From Anaerolineaceae bacterium (lineage in GTDB: Bacteria > Chloroflexota > Anaerolineae > Anaerolineales > Anaerolineaceae): a stretch of DNA of 16,316 nucleotides. Shown piece by piece: positions 8,060 through 14,789 of this stretch. The stretch's first letter is position 1. Each line of letters starts with the position of its first letter. The translations under genes and the position numbers were made by a program. The notes beneath the pieces were generated by a model, which did not search any database, had not been told where the DNA came from, and saw nothing but the letters and a program-made list of their open reading frames with translations. Location: contig JAIOTF010000074.1 in the NCBI GenBank assembly GCA_021107195.1, forward strand, positions 1 through 16,316, in the 5' to 3' direction.

Positions 8060-8092
8060 GGTCTCTCAAAGCAGAATACCCTTTGAAAGACC
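8060..8092 (-). terminator. Stem-loop between the BtpA-family and nucleoside hydrolase genes
   Basis: In the transcribed (minus) sense GGTCTTTCAAAG and CTTTGAGAGACC form a 12-bp stem (one G-U pair) around a nine-base loop. It sits 28 bases after the BtpA stop and is not followed by a clear U-run (UACUCUAUUUCC), so it could be a weak terminator, an attenuator or an RNA processing and stability element. It suggests that the last two genes are expressed at a different level from the genes before them. Confidence 0.5.
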
Positions 8093-8120
8093 CAATCAAT
8101 TTCGTCGTCAAACAATCAGG

Positions 8121-8930
8121 TTAACTTGCCGCATCCATAAATGCCTGAATGCGTTCGTACTCCCATTCAGCCAGCATCGACTCGCGCGTCCAGCCGGACA
8201 AAGCCTTGAAAGTACTTGAAACGATGACGCCGTCGGCTACACGCAGTGCCTCCTGAATATTATCAGCTTTAGCGCCACCGCCCAGCAATAAAGGCACGCC
8301 CAAATTGGCCGATTTGACTTCTGAGAGCATTTCCATCGATTCAGTAAAAGCCCCGCCAGTCAGGATCAAACCATCAGCACGGCAGTGCACGGCCGCCCAT
8401 CGGGCTTCTTCAACCAGAGGCATACGTCCCATCGGTTTACCGGTGCGATCGTACACATCGGCCAGAATTTGAATATTCTCTGCATGCAAATGGGCACGGT
8501 ACTGAATTGCTTCATAGGCAAGACCTTCCAATACGCCCTCGGCTTTCACCATCGCCCCCACGTACACCTTCAAACGCACGAACTGCGCGTCAATTGCCTG
8601 TGCAATAGCCAGCGGCTCTTTACAGCCATGACTCATCATGCAGATTCCCAAAGCCAGATTGGGAAATTCCTGCCGAACCGCTGCTCCAACCACAGCCAGT
8701 GCGGCAGCAGCGTGCGGTTGAATAGAAGTTGCAATCGGGGTATCCCCCAAATCCTGCAAATAAATGGCAGGAACACCGGCTTTAACCGCTTTTTCTACGT
8801 TACGCAATGCGTGGTCTACAGCAACAGATACCGGCTGTGCTGCCGGGTGCTGTGAACCCATCAGAGGCGGCAAATGAAATGCGCCAATTACCCCGGGACG
8901 ATCTTTTGGAAGCCAGGAAATTTTTGTCAT
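8121..8930 (-). CDS. BtpA/SgcQ-family TIM-barrel protein
   Basis: The 269-residue protein matches the BtpA/SgcQ family through GVIGAFHLPPLMGS near the N terminus, AVKAGVPAIYLQDLGDTP, FVRLKVYVGAMV, the IQILADVYDRTG strand, ADGLILTGGAFTES and the late glycine-rich VPLLLGGGAKADNI followed by ADGVIVSSTFK. Members are predicted TIM-barrel proteins; BtpA itself is linked to photosystem I assembly in cyanobacteria, while SgcQ lies in an E. coli sugar operon. No biochemical reaction is firmly known to me, and here a role on a sugar or nucleoside-derived compound is inferred from context. ATG 8930 is the start: GGGAGGAG lies eight bases upstream, and the ATG overlaps the TGA of the SIS gene by four bases (ATGA), so the two are translationally coupled. 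An upstream GTG at 8948 lacks such support. Confidence 0.85.
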   Translation of the reverse strand: MTKISWLPKDRPGVIGAFHLPPLMGSQHPAAQPVSVAVDHALRNVEKAVKAGVPAIYLQDLGDTPIATSIQPHAAAALAVVGAAVRQEFPNLALGICMMSHGCKEPLAIAQAIDAQFVRLKVYVGAMVKAEGVLEGLAYEAIQYRAHLHAENIQILADVYDRTGKPMGRMPLVEEARWAAVHCRADGLILTGGAFTESMEMLSEVKSANLGVPLLLGGGAKADNIQEALRVADGVIVSSTFKALSGWTRESMLAEWEYERIQAFMDAAS

Positions 8931-10078
8931 GCCTGCCACTCCTCCCACATATCACTTGTCTGAATGCGGCTGATCCCGCCGCCGCCTGCAACATCACGCC
9001 CCCCTTTGAAATCCCGGAAGAAGGGTTCCCCAACCAAACCAGAACGGTACGCTGAGAACAATCCAACCGGAATACAGGTTGTCAACGGGGAGAACATTTC
9101 CGGCACGTCTGCAACCGGCAAGCTGGCTTCCACTGTCTCGTGCAACGTGACAGCACTCTCTGGCGCAATTGCCGCCACGCGCCGGCCGATCTTTTTGGCA
9201 GCCACTGCCGTCTCCTCCGCCCGGCTCAGGTCACGCTGGCCTGCGCTGATAATGAAGGTCGGTGAAGATGGCTGACGCACAAAGTATTGCAAGTGATTCC
9301 ATTCTTCCATATCCTGGCCCAGTGCTGTATCACCAGTCGCTTCGAGAATCTTGGCCGCAGAGAACAATGCCGTGGCAAAGTTAGGGCCAGAACCACAAAA
9401 GACAAAATCTTCTGCATCCTGCCAGGATTTTGCCAATTCTTGAGCAGGAGCCTCGCTTGCTTCGATCGTTTCTTCAATGGCAGCACTCAATCCGCGGATC
9501 TGCGCGCGCACTTCATTGGCTTTGGCCGTGGTCATGTGTCCACGCACCTCACCAATCCGCACTGCCATCAAGAGCAACGCAATCTGATTGGTAAAATAAC
9601 TGCGCGCGCCCGGAACGACTACGCCTTCTGGCTTTGGCAGAGGCGGCACAGTAACCTTCATCATGATTTCAGATTCGCGGGCCACTTTTCCATCAGGATT
9701 ACCGGTCAGCCCCAGTGCGGTCAGGCCATTCTGCTGTCCCATACGCAGCGCCTCAGCAGTGCGAGCAACCGCTCCAGAGACCGAAATACCAACCACCATT
9801 TGCATCTTTGGCCCAAGCCTGGGTAAATTTCCGGCAAAATAACGGGCAAATTTCATCGAGCGCATAGCTGTTACAGGCAAGCCGCTCAACGTGCTAAACG
9901 CCAATTCCATACCCAGGGGGGCAAAATGTGAATCACCACACCCGGCAAAATAAACATGCTTCAAGGACAAGCACAACTCAGGATGAATGGAATCGCGCGC
10001 TGATTCATCCAACCCCTGAAATATATCCTGCAACAAACCAGGTAAACTCTTAAACTCTTCGATCATTGGATTCATCAT
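8927..10078 (-). CDS. Double SIS-domain protein (GlmS C-terminal/AgaS-like sugar isomerase or deaminase)
   Basis: The 383-residue protein contains two sugar-isomerase (SIS) domains and no glutamine amidotransferase domain. The first is marked by HVYFAGCGDSHFAPLGMEL, then VVGISVSGAVARTAEAL, the typical phosphosugar-binding serine and glycine loop, and ALGLTGNPDGKVA. The second begins near residue 220 with DFVFCGSGPNFATALFSAAKILEATG and continues through GQDMEEWNHLQYF. This arrangement resembles the isomerase half of GlmS and AgaS-type ketose or aldose isomerase/deaminases; the substrate is probably a phosphorylated sugar or aminosugar. AAGGAGA precedes the ATG pair at 10078 and 10075; the second ATG has the better spacing (eight bases). 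The gene follows a 74-base stretch after the pseudogene that holds no gene, and overlaps the BtpA-family start by ATGA. The precise reaction is unknown. Confidence 0.85.
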   Translation of the reverse strand: MMNPMIEEFKSLPGLLQDIFQGLDESARDSIHPELCLSLKHVYFAGCGDSHFAPLGMELAFSTLSGLPVTAMRSMKFARYFAGNLPRLGPKMQMVVGISVSGAVARTAEALRMGQQNGLTALGLTGNPDGKVARESEIMMKVTVPPLPKPEGVVVPGARSYFTNQIALLLMAVRIGEVRGHMTTAKANEVRAQIRGLSAAIEETIEASEAPAQELAKSWQDAEDFVFCGSGPNFATALFSAAKILEATGDTALGQDMEEWNHLQYFVRQPSSPTFIISAGQRDLSRAEETAVAAKKIGRRVAAIAPESAVTLHETVEASLPVADVPEMFSPLTTCIPVGLFSAYRSGLVGEPFFRDFKGGRDVAGGGGISRIQTSDMWEEWQA

Positions 10079-10152
10079 TTATTCTCCTTTTTTTACAATA
10101 CTACGGGTTTTACCTTCAACCGCAGCGTCTCTACACGTCTTTATATTTCCAT

Positions 10153-10438
10153 TTACAACGAAGACTGAAATACAGGCAATCCAACTTGTTCCAGCATGAA
10201 GGAAGCAGTCACTCCTCCACAAGAATCTCCAAAGGGGACTGTCGTCTCACCTGCACTGCACCGAGCCTGGCGCAGATGTAAGTGGCAGGCGATAGAGTAG
10301 TCACAAGCGCATGCCAAAAGCTGTCTATGGGCCGCCACCACCCAGCACCGCCATCTGCGTGCGCCTGTCCGGGGACACAAGATCATCCAGTAAAAAATTG
10401 AACTGCGTTGCGTTCAATTTTTGGGTCACCACATCCAT
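10153..10438 (-). pseudogene. Degraded, internally deleted copy of the neighbouring GAGN PfkB-like gene
   Basis: From ATG 10438 the minus strand reads MDVV, then after an extra segment LLDDLVSPDRRTQMAVLGGGGP, then TAG (10327-10325), TAFGMRL and TGA (10303-10301). The intact gene just upstream reads VIVDDIVFPDGRTQMGVLGGGGPQTAFGMRLW, so Q and W codons became stops. After a change of frame the sequence ends GVTASFMLEQVGLPVFQ, matching AISASFLVEQIGLPVFP near the end of the intact protein, and stops at 10153. About 200 residues of the middle, including the GAGN motif, are missing. This is therefore a tandem duplicate that lost its core and decayed. It occupies most of the 387-base gap between the intact gene and the SIS gene. 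It makes no functional kinase. Confidence 0.85.
10393..10422. repeat. Perfect 11-bp inverted repeat inside the pseudogene
   Basis: AAAAATTGAAC (10393-10403) and GTTCAATTTTT (10412-10422) are exact inverted copies around TGCGTTGC. They coincide with the segment that the pseudogene has in addition to its intact paralogue. In the transcribed sense the stem is followed by a run of U, but it is AT-rich and would be a weak terminator. Confidence 0.5.
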
Positions 10439-10465
10439 TAAGAATTTTTCCTCTACGCCAGCGGC

Positions 10466-11386
10466 CTATGATAAAGAATACTGCTCTAACCGCAGGCGAA
10501 GCCGTTTAAACCGTGTCTGTGCTTCATCACTCACTGCTCTTGGAAAAACCGGCAGCCCAATCTGTTCCACCAGGAAAGAAGCAGAAATCGCCCCAAACAG
10601 GCCAGCGGTTTGCAAGTCTCCCGTTTCGCGCCACCCTACCAGGAAGCCGCCACAAAAGGCATTGCCTGCACCTATTGGATCAACCACTGTTGTCTGCACA
10701 GCCGGAATATGCACCACCTGACGCGTGCGGGCTTCTGCTACCAGTGCCCCTTCGGCACCCATGCGCAGCGCAACGCACGCTGCACCAGCATCCAAGAAAC
10801 TCGTGACCATTTCCCGGGGAGCAACAGGGCCCAACAAAGACTCAGCCTCGGCGACATTAGGTGAAAAAATGTCCAGATCGGACAGGAATACTTCCATTTC
10901 CTGCTGCGAGAGACGCCGTTTTGCCAACTCACTGGTTTCGACACTTACCAAGCTGCCAGAAGCGTGCACCTCCCTGAGGAAAGAAAATGCCGGTTTTAAC
11001 GGCTCCAGACACAGATGATACGCTTGCGCCGTCTGCAAAGCAGATGGTATCCGCTTCCAGGGGCAATCCAGGCTGGCTTTGATCACATCCGATGATACGC
11101 GCCAGATTTCCGTGCGCCGCCCATCTTCTTCCATCACCTGCCAGGCGCGCGGCGTGGGCAGTCCAAGATCATACAGCCCTTCCAGGTTGATCTCCAGCGT
11201 CTCCAGATCCTCTCTAACCTTCTGCGGCAGATCGCTGCCGACAGCAGCCACCAAAGCCACGGAATCACTCCACAAACGCATACCGAACGCAGTCTGCGGG
11301 CCACCGCCGCCCAATACCCCCATTTGGGTGCGCCCGTCGGGGAAAACAATATCGTCAACGATCACATTGAATGCTACATAATCCAT
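10466..11386 (-). CDS. PfkB-like protein with GAGN in place of catalytic GAGD
   Basis: The 306-residue protein has PfkB/ribokinase-family features: NVIVDDIVFPDG, GGGGPQTAFGMRLW at 26-39, FSPNVAEAESLLG at 174-186, VALRMGAEGALV and the C-terminal motif DPIGAGNAFCGGFLVG at 236-251. Asn242 stands where the family has its catalytic aspartate. It is the closest relative in the window of the PfkB half of the fusion protein: both share the GMRLW block, a PRAWQ block (79-83 here) followed by an acidic E(E/A)DG, and the VALRMG strand. I recall a similar GAGN or GGGN motif in fungal Mak32-type PfkB proteins but could not verify it. The start at ATG 11386 has GGAG about seven bases upstream and lies 31 bases after the preceding kinase gene. 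A partial, decayed copy follows directly downstream. Function and substrate are unknown. Confidence 0.85.
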   Translation of the reverse strand: MDYVAFNVIVDDIVFPDGRTQMGVLGGGGPQTAFGMRLWSDSVALVAAVGSDLPQKVREDLETLEINLEGLYDLGLPTPRAWQVMEEDGRRTEIWRVSSDVIKASLDCPWKRIPSALQTAQAYHLCLEPLKPAFSFLREVHASGSLVSVETSELAKRRLSQQEMEVFLSDLDIFSPNVAEAESLLGPVAPREMVTSFLDAGAACVALRMGAEGALVAEARTRQVVHIPAVQTTVVDPIGAGNAFCGGFLVGWRETGDLQTAGLFGAISASFLVEQIGLPVFPRAVSDEAQTRFKRLRLRLEQYSLS

Positions 11387-11417
11387 GCAAAGCTCCGAAA
11401 CGATATCACGCTGTGCA

Positions 11418-12356
11418 TCAATCTATCCTGTCCAAATCATCTTGCGCTGCCAAAAATGCAGCCACTTCCTGAGCTGTAGGCAAACCACCGCGCGGACCTT
11501 CATGCCCCACAGCGATCGCTGCGGCTGCGCTGGCTGTAACCAAACAGCGTTCCAACGACCAATTTTTCAGCCATCCCATTAAGAATGCTGCATGAAAACA
11601 ATCTCCCGCACCGGTGGTATCCACCACAGGCACACGAAAGCCCGGCACCTTGCAGCTCTGCTGCGCTTGATACGCGGCAGCGCCTCGACTGCCCATCGTT
11701 ACAACCACTAACGACAGCCCCAAATCCAAAAGTGTCTGCGCAGCAGCATCAATGTTTTGCTTTCCACTGGCAAAGCGGGCACCGTCCTCACTGCAAAAGG
11801 CAATATCCACCAACTTGAGCGCCTCAAGCAAGTCTGGCCCCTGCAACGGGATACTGGATTCGACATCCACCACAACCTGACCGCCGCCGGCATGCACCAG
11901 GTCTGCAAACTCCCGAAACCAGGAAAGCTCATATGGGATGGTGTAGCCAAACTGGCACGAAGCAAGGAAACGCCGGACAACAGGAAGAAACTGCGGCAAA
12001 GCGGTGATCGTAGGTACGATCATCAAACTGCGTTCACCGGAAGGCTCAACCAAAACCACACACAGATCTGTGATGCTGTCTGGCAGCACCTGAGCAGTGC
12101 TGGCGTCAACACCGTAATCGGCGAAAGCAGCCAGAAATTCTCCCCCGGCATCGTCATCACCGACCCGGCCAGACCAGCCAGTACGCAAGCCAAGACGGCC
12201 AGCGGCGCAAGCCGCATTGGCGATCATGCCGCCCGGCACACGCCCTTCAAATTCGACCGGCAATTTCTCGCCGGGCTTTAGAAGGCGCGGCACGCGCAGC
12301 ACGAGATCTACAGATGTGCCACCCACGCAAAACAGGTCAAGACGGTGCTTTGTCAT
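11418..12356 (-). CDS. PfkB-family carbohydrate kinase (ribokinase-like)
   Basis: The 312-residue protein has the full ribokinase-family pattern: DLFCVGGTSVDLVLRVPRL at the N terminus, the substrate-binding GRVPGGMIANAACAAGRLGL at 38-57 (first PfkB signature), an ATP-side segment VVVTMGSRGAAAY, and VVDTTGAGDCFHAAFLMGW at 244-262 with catalytic Asp252. It is expected to phosphorylate a sugar or nucleoside with ATP; whether ribose, a nucleoside or another compound cannot be read from the sequence. ATG 12356 is chosen because the family motif starts a few residues after it; a longer frame back to 12473 would run into the upstream nucleoside hydrolase gene and has no family similarity there. The ribosome-binding site is weak (AAAGGC, about 14 bases upstream). 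The gap to the preceding gene is only 16 bases, which supports co-transcription. Confidence 0.9.
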   Translation of the reverse strand: MTKHRLDLFCVGGTSVDLVLRVPRLLKPGEKLPVEFEGRVPGGMIANAACAAGRLGLRTGWSGRVGDDDAGGEFLAAFADYGVDASTAQVLPDSITDLCVVLVEPSGERSLMIVPTITALPQFLPVVRRFLASCQFGYTIPYELSWFREFADLVHAGGGQVVVDVESSIPLQGPDLLEALKLVDIAFCSEDGARFASGKQNIDAAAQTLLDLGLSLVVVTMGSRGAAAYQAQQSCKVPGFRVPVVDTTGAGDCFHAAFLMGWLKNWSLERCLVTASAAAAIAVGHEGPRGGLPTAQEVAAFLAAQDDLDRID

Positions 12357-12372
12357 CAAAACGTTTTTGCCT

Positions 12373-13305
12373 TTAGCGCAAGGTTTTGTACAGCGCTTCT
12401 TTCCAACGGGGAACATCGATCGCCCAACAGACTGTAACGTTGGCGTCTTTTTCCAGCACGCCGCGTTCATCAACGACTGTCATGCCGCGCGTTACTTCAC
12501 TTTCGACATCCACGGTTACGTAATACTTGCCTTTCTTAGTGCAAATGCTGGAATCAAGGGCAATCGCCATGGTGATTGGATCGGGTAAGGGCAGCATTGG
12601 CTCGCCCAGCCATTCCCGGTTGGTCTGGATCGCCTGACGATTACAGTCGACAGTGAATTTACTGTAGACTGTGTCCATCGCAAGCACAGACTTGATATCC
12701 TCGTCATCCAGATTGGCTTCACCCCGGCACAATTCCCAACCAACCATAGTGAGCGGCAAACCGGAGTGAAAAACCATCTTGGCCGCTTCGGGATCCACGT
12801 AGATATTAAACTCCGCTGCGGGGGTAATATTGCCCAATGTAGCAGCCGCGCCGCCCATCACATAACACATGGGAATCTTCTCGGCCAGATCGGGGGCAAT
12901 CGACAACGCCAGAGCGATATTGGTCAACGGTCCCAGAGTAACCAAAATGAACTCATTTGGGTTGGCACGAATAGCATCAATCAATGCGTTCACGGCGTGA
13001 TTCTCTTCTATTTCCAACTTCGGACTCGGGTAATTCATGCCTCCCATGCCATCCGGTCCATGAAAGAAATAGCCAAACACAGCTTCCCGCACCAAGGGTT
13101 TCCCCGCACCCTGATAAACCGGCACCTGCTTACCACACAACTCAATCGTATAGAGTGCATTTCGGGTGCATTCTTCCAAGCTGACATTCCCTGAAACGGT
13201 GGTAATACCCTCAATAATGATTTCTTCATCTGGCCAACGCAAAGCCATCAAAATCGCCACGGCATCATCCGAAGCCGTATCGGTGTCAATCCAAATCCTT
13301 TTCAT
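12373..13305 (-). CDS. Inosine-uridine preferring nucleoside hydrolase family protein
   Basis: The 310-residue protein starts MKRIWIDTDTASDDAVAILM with the calcium-binding aspartates in place (Asp7, Asp9, Asp13, Asp14). It continues with TTVSGNVSLEECTRNAL, VPVYQGAGKPL, the HGPDGMGGMNYP substrate loop, LGPLTNIALAL, VMGGAAATLGNITPAAEFNIYVDPEAA and LTMVGWELC. Near the C terminus the usual HDP is PDP (LPLPDPITMAIALD), so the metal-binding aspartate is kept while the frequent catalytic histidine is not. The enzyme should hydrolyse a ribonucleoside to base and ribose. The start ATG 13305 has GAGGAG five bases upstream; the alternative at 13320 lies upstream of that signal. It sits between another nucleoside hydrolase gene (61-base gap) and a PfkB kinase gene (16-base gap), which suggests that the ribose or base released is used by the following kinase. 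Confidence 0.92.
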   Translation of the reverse strand: MKRIWIDTDTASDDAVAILMALRWPDEEIIIEGITTVSGNVSLEECTRNALYTIELCGKQVPVYQGAGKPLVREAVFGYFFHGPDGMGGMNYPSPKLEIEENHAVNALIDAIRANPNEFILVTLGPLTNIALALSIAPDLAEKIPMCYVMGGAAATLGNITPAAEFNIYVDPEAAKMVFHSGLPLTMVGWELCRGEANLDDEDIKSVLAMDTVYSKFTVDCNRQAIQTNREWLGEPMLPLPDPITMAIALDSSICTKKGKYYVTVDVESEVTRGMTVVDERGVLEKDANVTVCWAIDVPRWKEALYKTLR

Positions 13306-13366
13306 ACCTGCTCCTCTCAAAATTACTGTTTCATAAAAATATTATCGTGATGAAAAACCAGCCACT

Positions 13367-14299
13367 TTATTTCGTCAACCGTCCCACGATAAGGTCCAAT
13401 ACTGCTTCAGCCTGAGCTCCCACACAGATATTGGTTGACCGATAGTCCACCCAGCGATGCTCTTCATCAGCAATCGTCTTGCCCATGCAGCGGCCCTCTG
13501 TCTCCAACACGATTGGTGCCTGACGAACTTCAAACAAGCCGGGATCAATCGCATACGCTACTGCAGAAGGATCGTGAGTATAAACCGCCCCACCAATGCC
13601 ATACACCTGATCAAAGAAATTTCGATAACAGGGAACTATTTTGCGCAACAAATTCGCCGCCGGATTATCCGCTGCCAATATCTTGTCAAAACGAGCATTA
13701 TCCATCACGATTTGATGGGTCACATCCAATCCCACCATGGTCACCTTCCAGTCCGCACTGAAAACCATCTGGGCAGCATGAGGATCATGGTAAATATTGG
13801 CCTCAGCCAGCGGGGTGATATTCCCCGGCACATAAGCCGCGCCACCCATTAAAATTACCTCGTCCACCAGCTCTGCTATCTTGGGTTCCAAGCGCAGCGC
13901 CAAAGCAATATTGGTTAATGGGCCGACCGGCACCAGGGTGATCTCACCCGGATTGGCCAGAACGGTATCCACAATAAACTGGGCAGCGTGTACGTCTGCA
14001 AGTTTGCCTTTAGGTGGTGCGGGATCAGTATTGCCCATACCGTCCTCACCGTGCACCTCAGTGCCCAATTCCAGGGCGGGCAGAACAATGGCCTGATCTG
14101 CACCGCGCGCAACGGGGATATGGCCATTTCCTTCCAATTCCACCAGCCGCAAAGCATTTTGAGCAGTGACTGGCCCGGCCGCATTACCAAAAACCGACGT
14201 CACCCCAACCACTTCCAGCTCCGGAGAGCGCAGGGCGAAGGTTAACGCCATCGTATCATCAACACCTGGATCTGTATCAAAAATTATCTTTTTTGTCAT
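13367..14299 (-). CDS. Inosine-uridine preferring nucleoside hydrolase, canonical type
   Basis: The 310-residue protein is the most canonical of the three hydrolases here. It begins MTKKIIFDTDPGVDDTMAL (Asp8, Asp10, Asp14, Asp15 bind calcium), then VTSVFGNAAGPVTAQNALRL, the loop EVHGEDGMGNTD, VPVGPLTNIALALRLEP, LMGGAAYVPGNITPLAEANI with DPHAAQMVF, VTMVGLDVTH, and the C-terminal THDPSAVAYAIDP with the histidine-aspartate pair of group I enzymes. It should cleave purine or pyrimidine ribonucleosides to base plus ribose. The start ATG 14299 has AGGAGG five bases upstream; a longer reading from 14350 would pass through a tandem repeat and overlap the stop of the upstream gene. It lies 43 bases after the YjbQ-like gene and 61 bases before the next hydrolase. 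Confidence 0.94.
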   Translation of the reverse strand: MTKKIIFDTDPGVDDTMALTFALRSPELEVVGVTSVFGNAAGPVTAQNALRLVELEGNGHIPVARGADQAIVLPALELGTEVHGEDGMGNTDPAPPKGKLADVHAAQFIVDTVLANPGEITLVPVGPLTNIALALRLEPKIAELVDEVILMGGAAYVPGNITPLAEANIYHDPHAAQMVFSADWKVTMVGLDVTHQIVMDNARFDKILAADNPAANLLRKIVPCYRNFFDQVYGIGGAVYTHDPSAVAYAIDPGLFEVRQAPIVLETEGRCMGKTIADEEHRWVDYRSTNICVGAQAEAVLDLIVGRLTK

Positions 14300-14308
14300 T
14301 TTTTCCTC

Positions 14309-14341
14309 CTGGATGTTATCCCTCTGGATGTTATCCCCTGG
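14309..14341. repeat. Short tandem repeat, 15-base unit
   Basis: CTGGATGTTATCCCT (14309-14323) is followed directly by CTGGATGTTATCCCC (14324-14338) and the first bases of a third copy. It fills the gap between the yjbQ-like stop codon (14345-14343) and the Shine-Dalgarno sequence of the nucleoside hydrolase gene (14310-14305), which shares its end with the first copy. Confidence 0.8.
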
Positions 14342-14342
14342 C

Positions 14343-14753
14343 TTAATCATCCGCCATAATCCGCACCATCACTTTGCGGGTGCGGGGACCATCAAATTCA
14401 AAGAACAGCACACTTTGCGAACCGCCCAACAGCAAATCTCCAGCAGTAATAATCAGTGAAAGATCGCCACCAATAATAGAAGCCTTGACATGTCCGGCAG
14501 CATCGGCCGGCGTATCAAAGGTGTGGTGAAAATCAACGCGGGTCGGCACGAGGCGGTGCACCTCATCCACAATATCCAGCGATGTATTTGGATCGATAGC
14601 TGAATTGACCGTTAAAGCGGCTGTGGTATGCGGTACATAGGCCACACAAATTCCTTCTTTCACGCCGCTTTCCTGCACCGCTTGATGCAACTGCCCAGTA
14701 ATATTGACCAAAGATTCGCCCGGGTCTGTTTGCAAAATAATTGTTTTTAACAT
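14343..14753 (-). CDS. YjbQ/UPF0047 family protein
   Basis: The 136-residue protein is full length for the YjbQ/UPF0047 (TIGR00149) family. Diagnostic stretches are VAYVPHTTAALTVN near residues 38-51, DPNTSLDIVDEVHRLVP, DFHHTFDTPADAAGHVKASI with the conserved histidines, IIGGDLSLIITAGDLLLGGSQ and the terminal FFEFDGPRTRKVMV. E. coli YjbQ has low thiamine phosphate synthase activity, but the physiological role of the family is not settled; the conserved histidines suggest a metal- or phosphate-binding active site. A Shine-Dalgarno sequence GAGGAAGGA lies about ten bases before ATG 14753. It stands 36 bases after a PfkB kinase gene and 43 before a nucleoside hydrolase gene, so it appears to belong to the operon. 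Its task in this context is unknown. Confidence 0.92.
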   Translation of the reverse strand: MLKTIILQTDPGESLVNITGQLHQAVQESGVKEGICVAYVPHTTAALTVNSAIDPNTSLDIVDEVHRLVPTRVDFHHTFDTPADAAGHVKASIIGGDLSLIITAGDLLLGGSQSVLFFEFDGPRTRKVMVRIMADD

Positions 14754-14789
14754 GAACGCGTTCCTTCCTCAATAAAGAGATAAATCAAA

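Noticed and set aside
8385..8855. Plus-strand frame of 156 codons antisense to the BtpA-family gene
   Set aside because: The minus-strand reading matches a known family over its whole length; the antisense product shows no recognisable motif.
9287..9826. Plus-strand frame of 179 codons antisense to the SIS gene
   Set aside because: It lies entirely within the well-supported SIS gene and its product is rich in histidine and arginine without domain features.
10311..10721. Plus-strand frame spanning the pseudogene and the end of the GAGN gene
   Set aside because: It is antisense to sequence with clear PfkB similarity and has no support of its own.
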